From contig CADBPL010000148.1 of the NCBI GenBank assembly GCA_902796535.1, positions 1 to 7,576 on the forward strand: a stretch of 7,576 nucleotides of DNA. The letters run 5' to 3'. The translations under genes were made by a program, and so were the position numbers. The first letter of the stretch is position 1. Each line of letters starts with the position of its first letter. The notes below the pieces were generated by a model, which saw nothing but the letters and a program-made list of their open reading frames with translations, did no database searches and was not told the origin of the DNA. Below are positions 1-7,472 of the stretch, one piece after another. This DNA is from Oscillospiraceae bacterium. GTDB taxonomy: Bacteria; Bacillota; Clostridia; Oscillospirales; Acutalibacteraceae.

Positions 1-373
1 CACGAGCGTGATCATCTCTTCCCACAACCTGCACGAATTGAGCGACCTGTGCGACCGCATCGGCCTGATCAACGGCAAAACGCTGGCGCTGGATTATTCC
101 GTGGAGGAAATGAGCCACAGCCGCTGCAAGATCCGCGCGGTGTTCTCACAGGAAATGAGCGAGGAATACTTCAACGGCATTCCCCACAAGCGCTTCAGAT
201 CCGACGGCAAAATCATCAGCTTTTCCACCACGGAAAACCCGGACACCGTGACCAGAAAACTGCAGTCGCTCAAGCCCCTGCTGGTGGAGCAGTTCCCGCT
301 GACGCTGGAAGAGATATTCCTCGAAGAAATGGAGGGAACCGATTATGACTTCTCGGGCTTTTTCAAAGAGTAA
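1..373 (+). CDS. ABC transporter ATP-binding protein, C-terminal part (5' end outside window)
   Basis: This is the tail of a nucleotide-binding subunit that would power the permease encoded next to it by hydrolysing ATP on the cytoplasmic side. The frame is open from base 2, so the gene starts upstream. The first visible residues include the SSHNL segment, whose His (codon 23-25) is the H-loop (switch) histidine. A stretch of the form LxDLCDRIGLINGK follows, which is the usual sequence after the H-loop in ABC ATPases of drug or lipopeptide exporters. The remaining roughly 90 residues form the variable C-terminal extension, ending in EEIFLEEME, a common ending in ABC-2-type exporters. Walker A, the Q-loop and the signature motif lie outside the window. 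The last 29 bases overlap the permease start, which suggests translational coupling. The GTG at position 8 lies inside the conserved core and is not a true start. The ATPase call is firm; the substrate is unknown. Confidence 0.9.
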   Translation, partial: TSVIISSHNLHELSDLCDRIGLINGKTLALDYSVEEMSHSRCKIRAVFSQEMSEEYFNGIPHKRFRSDGKIISFSTTENPDTVTRKLQSLKPLLVEQFPLTLEEIFLEEMEGTDYDFSGFFKE

Positions 374-2651
374 GTCGGTTGTTCGCGCCTCCTTCCGTTC
401 CGCGCTGCGCAGCGGCAGCGTCAACGCCGCGATCTTCACCGTTTCCATGCTGCTGCTTTTGCCGGTCAGCACCCTGATCCGCCTGCTCGGCGAGCAGCGA
501 AACGGCGCCCTCGAAGACAGTTACGTGTTCGTGTTTTCCCCCGAGGGCGGCGCGTTGTCGTTCGTTCTAACGGCGCAGACCGTGCTGTTCAGCCTGCTCA
601 TGGGCGTTGTGCTGTTCCGCTTCATGCTCTCGGTGCGCGCCGCCAACGTGTACGCTTCGCTCGGCATCAAGCGCTCCGCCCTGTTTTTATCCCGCTATGC
701 TGCGGGGCTGCTGCTGCTTAGTCTGGGCGTCATCCTGCCTTTTTTGCTCAGCGGGCTGATCAGCGGCGTCCTGCTCGGCTTTCACGCCATGCTGTGGAAG
801 TCCTTGCTGTTCAACATTCTCAATTACATCAGCCTCGCGGCGATCTGCTATTCGCTGTTCGCGTGCGTCGCCTGCGGCGTGGGCACGGTGATCGAGAGCC
901 TCGTTTTTTCCCTGCTGCTTCTTGCCACGCCCTCGATCCTGTTCGGCGGCCTGTCTTTGTGCAGCGCTGTCCTGCTTTACGGCTGCCCCTATTCGCTGCC
1001 GACCTATATTGATTCCAATGGTCTGACCGTGGTCACCGGCGGCCTGCTCGGCACGCTGACGAATTTCAACCCGCTGACCTTTGCCTTTTCCGGCTCCTCC
1101 GCTTATCTGACCTGCTACCGCGACGTTGACGGAAAGCCGAAACTGGCGGAGCTGTTCGGTTCATCGGCGCAAAGCTGGGTGCCGCCCGATTTCACCGCCG
1201 CACTTTTGTGGCTGCTCATCGCCGCCGTCGTCGCCCTGATCGCCGTGTTTGCTTTCCGCCGCCGCAAAATGGAAACAGCAGGTTTTCTGGGCGCCAACAA
1301 AACGCTCAACCGGCTTTCCGCCTTTCTCTGCGGCTGCGGCGCCTATATGCTCACCTTCCTGATTTTTCAGAAAAGCACCGTTGCGGCCATGATCGCCGGC
1401 AGCATTGCCATGCTTTTCGTCATTGTTCTGATCATGCTGCTTTTCACCCGCAACGCCCGGGCTCTGATCGCGCAGACGCCCCTCATGATCCTGCAGATCG
1501 TATCCGTCACCGCTGTTTTTCTGGTGCTGGTCTCGGGCGGCTTCGGCTACGCCTCACGGCTGCCGGACACCGACGCCGTCGCCTACGCCGAAATGTCGTG
1601 CGTGAGCTGCAATACGCTCCCCGATGAATCGGGCAACAGCAGCGTGACCCCCTACAGCTTCAACACGCCCTACGGCTTCAGTCTGGAGCCGGTTCTGTTC
1701 GGCCGCTACACCACAGCCGCTGACATTGAACAGATCCGCAGCATCCACGGCAAATTCATTCAGCTGGGCAGCGAAAAGCTGGAGGATGACCGCTACCTGA
1801 ACACGCGCGTGCTGATCAAATATACGCTGCGCAACGGGCAGACCATTTTGCGGTATTATGACCGCGCCGATGTGGCGGCGCTGAACCTGTGCCTGAACAT
1901 GACAGAGAGCGATCTGCACCTTGAACGCATCCAAAAGGTATTCAGCAGAAATCGGATCGCTTCGCTCAATTACGGGTCGGGCGAAGTGATCGCCGTCAAC
2001 GCGGCGCTCGATTCGGATTCGTTCCACCCGCTTTCGCTGACCGAGCAGCAGTTTGCCGAATTGAAAGCGGCGATCCGGGACGACCTGAGCCGCCAGACCA
2101 AGCTGCATCGGTTCTTCCCCGAAACGCCGGCTCTGGGCACGCTTTGGTTCCGCGCCAAAGACGTTAACGGCGCGCCGAGCGGCGAAGAAACGCTCAAATC
2201 CATCTACAATCCGTCGAACACCGCGTCGGAACCGGTGTTTTATCTCACCGTTGATATGACGCAGACCCTTGCTTTTCTGGAAGAAAACGACCTGATCGGT
2301 CTGTTCGACGCGCACCCGGCCGACAACATTAAAAGCATCAGCTTTTATCCGGCCAGAATCGACCGCAGCAGCGTCGAATATCAAGAAAAAACGCCCTTCT
2401 CCCTCGATGCGCACGCGGTGATCGTCAACGACGCCACCTCGGAATATCTGGAAGCGGAGGACGTTTCCCCCGCCAACCCCGTCACCGACCCAAAGCAGAT
2501 CGCTGAGCTGCTGCCCAGAATGCACCTGCGCTATTTCACGCAGGACAGCGGCTATTACTGCTGCATTGAATATCAGGACGGTACGCAGGTGCGCAAATAT
2601 CTGACCGAAGCCGACGCGCCGGATTATGTGCGCTACTATAACTACAATTAA
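345..2651 (+). CDS. ABC exporter permease with large C-terminal extracytoplasmic domain
   Basis: This 768-residue membrane protein is the probable translocation partner of the ATPase just upstream. The start is ATG 345, with GGAGGG at 331-336 and 8 bases between. Hydrophobic segments are visible at about residues 24-48, 74-95, 113-145, 152-178, 185-212, 284-304, 326-343, 346-368 and 380-402, giving nine helices. Positive residues (SVRAAN..GIKR, FRRRK, TRNAR) fall on loops that would be cytoplasmic if the N-terminus is inside. The last roughly 365 residues (405-768) are soluble and would then lie outside the membrane. The loop at 213-283 would also be outside. This differs from FtsX/MacB permeases, where the big domain sits between helices, and fits ABC-2-type permeases of Firmicutes that carry a C-terminal domain of unknown function (possibly DUF6449; named from memory, not searched). 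The role may be export of, or resistance to, a peptide or lipid, but nothing in the sequence identifies the substrate. Confidence 0.85.
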   Translation: MTSRAFSKSKSVVRASFRSALRSGSVNAAIFTVSMLLLLPVSTLIRLLGEQRNGALEDSYVFVFSPEGGALSFVLTAQTVLFSLLMGVVLFRFMLSVRAANVYASLGIKRSALFLSRYAAGLLLLSLGVILPFLLSGLISGVLLGFHAMLWKSLLFNILNYISLAAICYSLFACVACGVGTVIESLVFSLLLLATPSILFGGLSLCSAVLLYGCPYSLPTYIDSNGLTVVTGGLLGTLTNFNPLTFAFSGSSAYLTCYRDVDGKPKLAELFGSSAQSWVPPDFTAALLWLLIAAVVALIAVFAFRRRKMETAGFLGANKTLNRLSAFLCGCGAYMLTFLIFQKSTVAAMIAGSIAMLFVIVLIMLLFTRNARALIAQTPLMILQIVSVTAVFLVLVSGGFGYASRLPDTDAVAYAEMSCVSCNTLPDESGNSSVTPYSFNTPYGFSLEPVLFGRYTTAADIEQIRSIHGKFIQLGSEKLEDDRYLNTRVLIKYTLRNGQTILRYYDRADVAALNLCLNMTESDLHLERIQKVFSRNRIASLNYGSGEVIAVNAALDSDSFHPLSLTEQQFAELKAAIRDDLSRQTKLHRFFPETPALGTLWFRAKDVNGAPSGEETLKSIYNPSNTASEPVFYLTVDMTQTLAFLEENDLIGLFDAHPADNIKSISFYPARIDRSSVEYQEKTPFSLDAHAVIVNDATSEYLEAEDVSPANPVTDPKQIAELLPRMHLRYFTQDSGYYCCIEYQDGTQVRKYLTEADAPDYVRYYNYN

Positions 2652-2654
2652 AAT

Positions 2655-2696
2655 AACGCCCCGGCCACCGAAAACGGTTGCCGGGGCGTTGTTTTG
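2655..2696 (+). terminator. Strong intrinsic terminator between convergent operons, probably bidirectional
   Basis: The arms AACGCCCCGGC (2655-2665) and GCCGGGGCGTT (2680-2690) pair perfectly over 11 bp. After one C/T mismatch, ACCG and CGGT (2667-2670 and 2675-2678) extend the stem by 4 bp around an AAAA loop. On the plus strand it is followed by GTTTTG and lies 3 bases after the permease stop. Read on the minus strand, the stem is followed by ATTTTAATT, so it can also end the transcript of the radical-SAM-like gene, whose stop is at 2749. The bidirectional role is inferred from symmetry and the convergent layout. Confidence 0.88.
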
Positions 2697-2748
2697 TCAG
2701 GATCATTTGATTTGAGCGGTTAGCAAATTGCTTTCGGGAAATAAGCTA

Positions 2749-3519
2749 TCAGCTAAGCTTGTCGCATTCCTCACACGGCGCGGGCGGCGCGGAATTGGTA
2801 AAATCGAACAGCGCCAGACGGAGCTGCCGGATCTCCAGCTTGCGGGCAACGATATCCACATAGTTTGTTTCACTGACCGCCTCGCCCTGCGCATAAGCGC
2901 GCGCCGCCTTCGGGCAGCGGAATACCTTGCCCTCCACGAACACCGTCTGTGTGCTGTTCCGACAGGCGCACGTCCCTGCTTCCTCAAACAAGTCATAGTC
3001 GATTTCCGCCGCGTCGAGCGCCGCGCGGAAATCGGCGGTTTTGCTGCCGTTTTTGTTGAGCAGCAAATAAATGCCCGGGTTGCGCAGCAGGTCGAACGCT
3101 TCGCCCTGCGGCACTTCTTCACCGGCCGCAACCAGCTCGATGCGCTTGATTTTCGGCAGGCGGCGCGCCGTTTTGACCAGCGGCACAAGCTTGTCGTATG
3201 CGAAGATCTCACCGCCGACAAAGCGCAGCTTTTCCAGCGCGTAGTTCAGCTCGTAAAACACGTTGAGCGTGTAATCAAGGGTTTCGTAGTCGGCGTAATA
3301 GGCTGAAGCATCCTGCGCCCGGCGCGCGGTGGTCACCAGCACGTCGGTGCATTCCGGCGTCAGGTTTTCGAGCTTGAACAGCTCCGGATTCATCAGAATG
3401 CTCAGCCAAAGCCCCGGGTAACGCAGCGCGTTAACGGTTTTGAAGGGCTTGGGCAGCTGATCATAATATGCCGCGTAACAGCGGTTGATCACATAATTTT
3501 TTCTTTCCTTGTTCGTCAT
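2749..3519 (-). CDS. Radical-SAM-like protein lacking two of the three cluster cysteines
   Basis: This 256-residue protein starts at ATG 3519, 10 bases after the recO stop, with an AGGGGAAG ribosome binding site, so it is probably the last gene of the operon. The fold call rests on a layout typical of radical SAM proteins. LRFVGGE at residues 98-104 resembles the GGE SAM-binding strand. KIKRIELVAAG follows, where TNG-type sequences usually sit, and then a NPGIYLLLN strand. The C-terminal third carries C184-x-C186, a VFRCP motif with C202, and C249-x2-C252, like the auxiliary (SPASM/twitch-like) cluster region. The expected CxxxCxxC ahead of GGE is absent: C57 (in PEC) is in about the right place, but the +4 and +7 positions are Leu61 and Thr64. 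It is therefore probably not a conventional SAM-cleaving enzyme. It could be a pseudoenzyme, a partner protein, or a metal-binding protein. The family assignment is by eye from motifs only; the function is unknown. Confidence 0.7.
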   Translation of the reverse strand: MTNKERKNYVINRCYAAYYDQLPKPFKTVNALRYPGLWLSILMNPELFKLENLTPECTDVLVTTARRAQDASAYYADYETLDYTLNVFYELNYALEKLRFVGGEIFAYDKLVPLVKTARRLPKIKRIELVAAGEEVPQGEAFDLLRNPGIYLLLNKNGSKTADFRAALDAAEIDYDLFEEAGTCACRNSTQTVFVEGKVFRCPKAARAYAQGEAVSETNYVDIVARKLEIRQLRLALFDFTNSAPPAPCEECDKLS

Positions 3520-3529
3520 GGTTCTTCCC

Positions 3530-4267
3530 CTATGTAACAGAACGATAAAATTCGAGCGATTTATACCGCCGCTGAGTCTGGGTGAGCAGATAATTCTGCA
3601 CGGTCTCCTCCAGACTCGCCAGCCCCTTGGGCGAAAGCTTGAAGGAAAACAGCTTGGCGGGTTCGGCATAGCAGATGTGGCGCATGGCCGTGACCACGCC
3701 GATCTCAACCGGGCGCGCGGGCTGCTTCGGGTCGCATTTGCCGCACCAGAGCAGACCGCTGCCGGGGCTGAACTGCATGACCTCGTCGCTGTATGCTTCG
3801 CACCCCGCGCAGGCCACGAGGTTCGGCATATAACCGGCCAGACAGAGCAGGCGCAGCTCAAAAACCGCTTTGAGCTGCTGCGTGGGCAGCCGGTTGCCGC
3901 TGAGCAGATAAAGGCTGTTGAGCGCCAGCGACAGGATCTCGGACGCATCGTCCCCTTCGGGCGCAAGCTCGGCGAGCAGCTCGCAAAAATACATGGCCAG
4001 CGAAACGCGCACGATATCGCCGCGCACCTTGAAAAACACCTCGATCGGCTCAGCCTCATCAATGGTGTACGCATCCCGATTCATGAAAAGCGACAGCCGG
4101 GCATAGCTGAGCAGCTGGGTCGCCGAAAGCTTTTTGCTCTTCACGCTGCGCGCGCCGCGCACAAATGCGCGCACCACGCCGTGATCGCGTGTGAGCACGG
4201 TCACGATGCGGTCCGCTTCACCCGTCTGGCTCTCCCTTATGATCAATCCTTCGGTGTTCAGCCTCAT
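3530..4267 (-). CDS. recO: DNA repair protein RecO
   Basis: RecO helps load RecA onto SSB-coated single-stranded DNA in the RecFOR pathway, acting with RecR in the cytoplasm. The 245-residue length is normal for the family. The N-terminal OB-fold region begins with residues of the form TEGLIIRExxxGEADRIVTVLT and continues through VRGARSVKSK, both typical of RecO. The middle is helical. A four-cysteine zinc-binding site is visible as C153-x2-C156 and C175-x2-C178, as in many bacterial RecO proteins. The start is ATG 4267, with GGGAGAAAG just upstream. It lies inside the 3' end of yqzL (50 bp overlap, different frame), so the two are probably translationally coupled. The position after era and yqzL is the Firmicutes order and supports the call. 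Confidence 0.95.
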   Translation of the reverse strand: MRLNTEGLIIRESQTGEADRIVTVLTRDHGVVRAFVRGARSVKSKKLSATQLLSYARLSLFMNRDAYTIDEAEPIEVFFKVRGDIVRVSLAMYFCELLAELAPEGDDASEILSLALNSLYLLSGNRLPTQQLKAVFELRLLCLAGYMPNLVACAGCEAYSDEVMQFSPGSGLLWCGKCDPKQPARPVEIGVVTAMRHICYAEPAKLFSFKLSPKGLASLEETVQNYLLTQTQRRYKSLEFYRSVT

Positions 4268-4346
4268 GCACTTTCTCCCGATACTTCAAATAATCTTCCA
4301 CGCTCCCGCTCTGCCGGAAGCGTTCCCACGCCTGTTTTTCGTCCAT
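4218..4346 (-). CDS. yqzL: YqzL-like small protein (42 residues)
   Basis: A short gene lies between era and recO. It starts at ATG 4346 with a very good ribosome binding site (GGAGGG, six bases before the start) and stops at 4218. The protein begins MDEKQAWERFRQSGSVEDYL and continues with KYRE. The pattern W-x2-F-x2-SG-x-V-x-DYL-x-Y matches the small YqzL family of Firmicutes, for example the B. subtilis protein that occupies the same place between era and recO. The C-terminal half is charged (HEAEHRRIDHKGEPDG). The last 50 bases are shared with the recO start in another frame. The molecular role of YqzL is not established. The call rests on sequence pattern, the ribosome binding site and conserved position together; its length alone would not justify it. 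Confidence 0.82.
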   Translation of the reverse strand: MDEKQAWERFRQSGSVEDYLKYREKVHEAEHRRIDHKGEPDG

Positions 4347-4360
4347 TCTTTTCCCTCCGC

Positions 4361-4407
4361 AAAAAACGCCCTGTACGCTGCTTACACCGTTTAGCGTGCG
4401 TACAGGG
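4361..4407 (-). terminator. Intrinsic terminator between era and yqzL-recO
   Basis: On the minus strand, CCCTGTACGC (4407-4398) pairs perfectly over 10 bp with GCGTACAGGG (4378-4369) across a 19-base loop. CG and then six T residues (4366-4361) follow. The hairpin begins 27 bases after the era stop (4435). The T run ends only four bases before the yqzL ribosome binding site (GGAGGG, 4357-4352). It would end or reduce transcription from the phoH promoter. yqzL-recO then depends on readthrough, on RNA processing, or on a promoter inside or next to era that I could not identify convincingly. Confidence 0.78.
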
Positions 4408-4434
4408 AACTCGTTTTATGCGTGGAAAACTTTA

Positions 4435-5325
4435 TCAATCCAATCCGAAATTGTGGATCAGACCCTCGCGGTTGCGCCAGTCCTCCTTCACCTTGACCCA
4501 GCATTGCAGGTTGACGCGGCAATCAAAAAACCGCTCCATATCTTCCCGCGCGCGGGTGGAAACGCGCTTGAGCATCGAGCCGCCCTTGCCGATGATAATG
4601 CCCTTGTGGCTCTCTTTTTCGCAATAGATGATCGCTTCGATATCAACGATGTCGCTTCCCTCGCGCTCACGCATTTTTTCAATGCTCACGGCGGTGCCGT
4701 GCGGGATCTCCTTGTCAAGGCAGCGCAGCAGCTTTTCGCGGATCATTTCCGCCGCCAGCACACGTTCCGGCTGGTCGGTGAGCGTGTCTTCGGGGAAGTA
4801 GTGGATCCCCTCCTCCGCCAGCGCCTTCAGTTCCTGCTTGAGCGCGTCCATATTATCGCCCTTGACGGCGGACACAGGCACGACCGCCTCGAAATCGTAC
4901 AGCTGAGAAAACTGCAGAATGCGCTGCATCAGCTCTTCTTTGTTCGCAACGGTGTCGACCTTGTTGATGGCGAGCACCACGCGCGCTTTGAGCTTTTTGA
5001 ATTTTTGGATCAGCTCTTCCTCCGCCGGGCGCAGCTCGCCCTTCGGCTCCACCACGAGCAGGCAGGCGTCCACACCGGTCATGCTGTCATCCACCGCGCG
5101 GATCATTTTTTCGCCGAGCTTGGTTTTGGGCCGGTGGAAGCCGGGCGTGTCGGTGAACACCAGCTGCGTCTCCGCTTCGGTGAGCACACCCATGATGCGG
5201 GTGCGGGTCGTCTGCGGCTTATCGGACACGATGGCGATTTTCTCGCCGAGCAGACGGTTCAGAATGGAGGATTTGCCCACGTTCGGGCAGCCTACGATGG
5301 CAATAAAGGCCGTTTTTTGCTGCAT
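4435..5325 (-). CDS. era: GTPase Era
   Basis: Era is a GTPase that binds the 3' end of 16S rRNA and takes part in 30S subunit assembly. The 296-residue length is standard. The G-domain motifs are complete: G1 GCPNVGKS (12-19), the G2 threonines in KPQTTRTR (36-43), G3 DTPG (59-62), G4 NKVD (121-124) and G5 SA (152-153). The C-terminal type-II KH domain is present, with its GxxG loop in IIIGKGG (243-249) and the VKVKEDWRN ending typical of Era (277-285). The start is ATG 5325, with AGGAG 8 bases upstream lying across the end of dgkA. The gap to the dgkA stop is only 4 bases, which suggests coupled translation. A terminator follows the gene. Confidence 0.98.
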   Translation of the reverse strand: MQQKTAFIAIVGCPNVGKSSILNRLLGEKIAIVSDKPQTTRTRIMGVLTEAETQLVFTDTPGFHRPKTKLGEKMIRAVDDSMTGVDACLLVVEPKGELRPAEEELIQKFKKLKARVVLAINKVDTVANKEELMQRILQFSQLYDFEAVVPVSAVKGDNMDALKQELKALAEEGIHYFPEDTLTDQPERVLAAEMIREKLLRCLDKEIPHGTAVSIEKMREREGSDIVDIEAIIYCEKESHKGIIIGKGGSMLKRVSTRAREDMERFFDCRVNLQCWVKVKEDWRNREGLIHNFGLD

Positions 5326-5329
5326 ACCG

Positions 5330-5815
5330 TTATCTCCTGAAATTTTTTAAATAGCGGGAAGGGGGAACAAAAATGAATAACAGCGCCAGAATAAAAGCCA
5401 GCGCGAACACGATGATCTTAACGGGCGACGCGGCATAATAGGCAAACAGCGCGTGAAACGCCGCCGGCTGGAACAGGATGAGAATGCCGACTGCCACGGC
5501 AAAAACCGCCGTGATCAGCACCGCGCCCGCCGCCGTATCCTTGGCGGTGCGGGCCAGCTCGCTGCGCTCGCCTTTTGCGGCAAGATCGACCGCGCGTTCC
5601 ACGGCGGTGTTGATGTATTCCGCCGCCAGCACAACGCCCGACGTCAGCATCAGAATGGCAAACTGCGTTTTGGACACTTCAAAAAAATCATACCGGGTCA
5701 GAAAAAAAATCATGAACCCGAGCAGCGAAACGTGGAACCGCATATTCCGTTCGCTCAATATCCCGTAAAGCACGCCGCGGAAGGCGTAAACAAACCCTTT
5801 GAGAAACGCTTTCAT
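5330..5815 (-). CDS. dgkA: Diacylglycerol/undecaprenol kinase (DgkA family)
   Basis: This integral membrane lipid kinase is 161 residues long. In Gram-positive bacteria this family mainly phosphorylates undecaprenol, feeding the lipid carrier pool for cell-wall synthesis; that substrate is inferred from the host type. Family motifs are visible: SERNMRFH (21-28) with the acidic residue E22, EYINTAVERAVDL (66-78) with the invariant E-x2-NTA-x-E pattern, and AKDTAAGAVL (91-100). Membrane helices lie at about 29-45, 50-68 and 95-117. A further hydrophobic segment at about 131-150 makes the protein longer than the usual 120-130 residues with three helices. The start ATG 5815 shares one base with the ybeY stop (TGATG), pointing to translational coupling; the Shine-Dalgarno match is weak. 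The cdd gene often found next to dgkA is absent. Confidence 0.94.
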   Translation of the reverse strand: MKAFLKGFVYAFRGVLYGILSERNMRFHVSLLGFMIFFLTRYDFFEVSKTQFAILMLTSGVVLAAEYINTAVERAVDLAAKGERSELARTAKDTAAGAVLITAVFAVAVGILILFQPAAFHALFAYYAASPVKIIVFALAFILALLFIFVPPSRYLKNFRR

Positions 5816-6336
5816 CAGATTTCGTCATCCTCACCCAAATAATAACTGCTGGTGCGGTGCAGGCCGAGCTTGGTGAGCACCTCTTCCTCTTTTTCGCGCA
5901 TACGCACGCGCTCGAGCCCGCCGTTCACATGGTCGTAGCCGAGCAGATGCAGCATGGAATGCACGGTCAGGAACGCCACCTCACGCTGGAGCGTGTGTTC
6001 ATAAAGCTTCGCCTGCGCCACGGCGTGCTCCAGTGAAATGACCACGTCGCCGAGCATTTTGAAGCCGGTTTCGGGGTCGGTGTCGTACTCGCCGTTTTCG
6101 CCCAGCGGGAACGACAGCACATCGGTGGAGGAATCGATTTTGCGGAACTCGCTGTTCAATTCCCGGATACGCTCATCATCCACAAACGTCACGGTCACCT
6201 CGGCCGGGTCGGAAAACCCCTCGTTGACCAAAACCGCCGTACAGCTGCGGCGCACCAGCATACGCAGCCCGGTCGGAACCTTGACCTTGGCCTGTTCGTC
6301 ATGGATCTCAACCTTGACCCTGATCCGTTTCATCAT
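5815..6336 (-). CDS. ybeY: Endoribonuclease YbeY (rRNA maturation factor)
   Basis: YbeY is a zinc-dependent endoribonuclease involved in 16S rRNA 3'-end maturation and ribosome quality control. The signature H-x3-H-x2-GYDH is present as HSMLHLLGYDH. Its three metal-binding histidines are H126, H130 and H136, counted from ATG 6336. The conserved STDVLSFP (70-77) and LGDVVIS segments come before it. The length, about 173 residues, is usual. Three start codons are possible: GTG 6342, ATG 6336 and ATG 6333. The AGGGG site at 6347-6351 is only four bases from the GTG but ten from ATG 6336, so I chose the latter; the choice is not certain. It follows phoH closely, an order widespread in bacteria. 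The C-terminal tail (EDDEI) is acidic. Confidence 0.96.
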   Translation of the reverse strand: MMKRIRVKVEIHDEQAKVKVPTGLRMLVRRSCTAVLVNEGFSDPAEVTVTFVDDERIRELNSEFRKIDSSTDVLSFPLGENGEYDTDPETGFKMLGDVVISLEHAVAQAKLYEHTLQREVAFLTVHSMLHLLGYDHVNGGLERVRMREKEEEVLTKLGLHRTSSYYLGEDDEI

Positions 6337-6354
6337 TTTCACTGCACCCCTTTT

Positions 6355-7332
<978 letters not shown>

Positions 7333-7363
7333 AGTGACTCCTTACCGTGTCAAAATTTACAAA

Positions 7364-7392
7364 AGTATATCATAGATTTTATGAAATGTCAC
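7364..7392 (-). promoter_or_regulatory. Sigma-A promoter of the phoH-ybeY-dgkA-era operon
   Basis: On the minus strand, GTGACA (7392-7387) and TATACT (7369-7364) are separated by exactly 17 bases, and a TG dinucleotide one base before the -10 makes it an extended -10. Each hexamer differs from consensus at one position. Transcription would start near 7357, leaving a leader of about 25 bases before ATG 7332, too short for a riboswitch. An A-rich tract on this strand lies directly upstream of the -35. Confidence 0.8.
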
Positions 7393-7424
7393 TACTTTTT
7401 CTTTTTTTTTCCTCTTTTGTTTTT
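7393..7424 (-). promoter_or_regulatory. A-tract upstream of the phoH promoter (UP-element-like)
   Basis: The plus strand is almost all T here, including runs of five and nine T. Read on the minus strand it is a set of A-tracts directly upstream of the phoH -35 hexamer, where RNA polymerase alpha-subunit contacts (UP elements) lie. The role is inferred from position and composition. It could also serve the plus-strand promoter as bendable DNA. Confidence 0.45.
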
Positions 7425-7441
7425 GATTGGCAAGGGAATTG

Positions 7442-7470
7442 TTGACTTTGCGGGGAAAATGTTGTACTTT
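7442..7470 (+). promoter_or_regulatory. Candidate promoter of the rightward DUF1015-like gene
   Basis: TTGACT (7442-7447) is a five-of-six match to the -35 consensus. It is followed after 17 bases by TACTTT (7465-7470), a weak -10 with three matches. The surrounding DNA is AT-rich. It points toward ATG 7526, leaving a leader of about 50 bases. It is divergent from the phoH promoter, with 49 bases between the two -35 boxes. Confidence 0.5.
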
Positions 7471-7472
7471 TA

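Noticed and set aside
1554..2525. A 323-codon open frame on the minus strand inside the permease gene.
   Set aside because: It is antisense to a clear membrane protein gene and its translation shows no family motif. Long antisense frames are common in GC-rich coding DNA.
2722..2732. The small palindrome AGCAAATTGCT between the terminator and the radical-SAM-like gene.
   Set aside because: Five-base arms around one base are expected by chance, and no other signal supports a site here.
2749..4074. A 441-codon version of the radical-SAM-like gene beginning inside recO.
   Set aside because: The first roughly 185 residues are the recO sequence read in another frame (rich in Arg, Ser and Cys). 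ATG 3519 has a proper ribosome binding site and lies just after the recO stop.
3509..4627. A 372-codon open frame on the plus strand across recO, yqzL and the end of era.
   Set aside because: It runs opposite three recognisable genes and a terminator, and its composition is that of an antisense shadow.
4396..5340. A 314-codon open frame on the plus strand opposite era.
   Set aside because: Era is complete with all GTPase and KH motifs on the other strand, and this frame has no ribosome binding site or recognisable motif.
7333..7357. A possible riboswitch or leader attenuator in front of phoH.
   Set aside because: The predicted promoter leaves only about 25 bases of leader, too little for a structured element.
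7396..7410. The T5-C-T9 run considered as a phase-variable homopolymer.
   Set aside because: It is interrupted, short, non-coding and upstream of the -35 box. An UP-element-like role is simpler.
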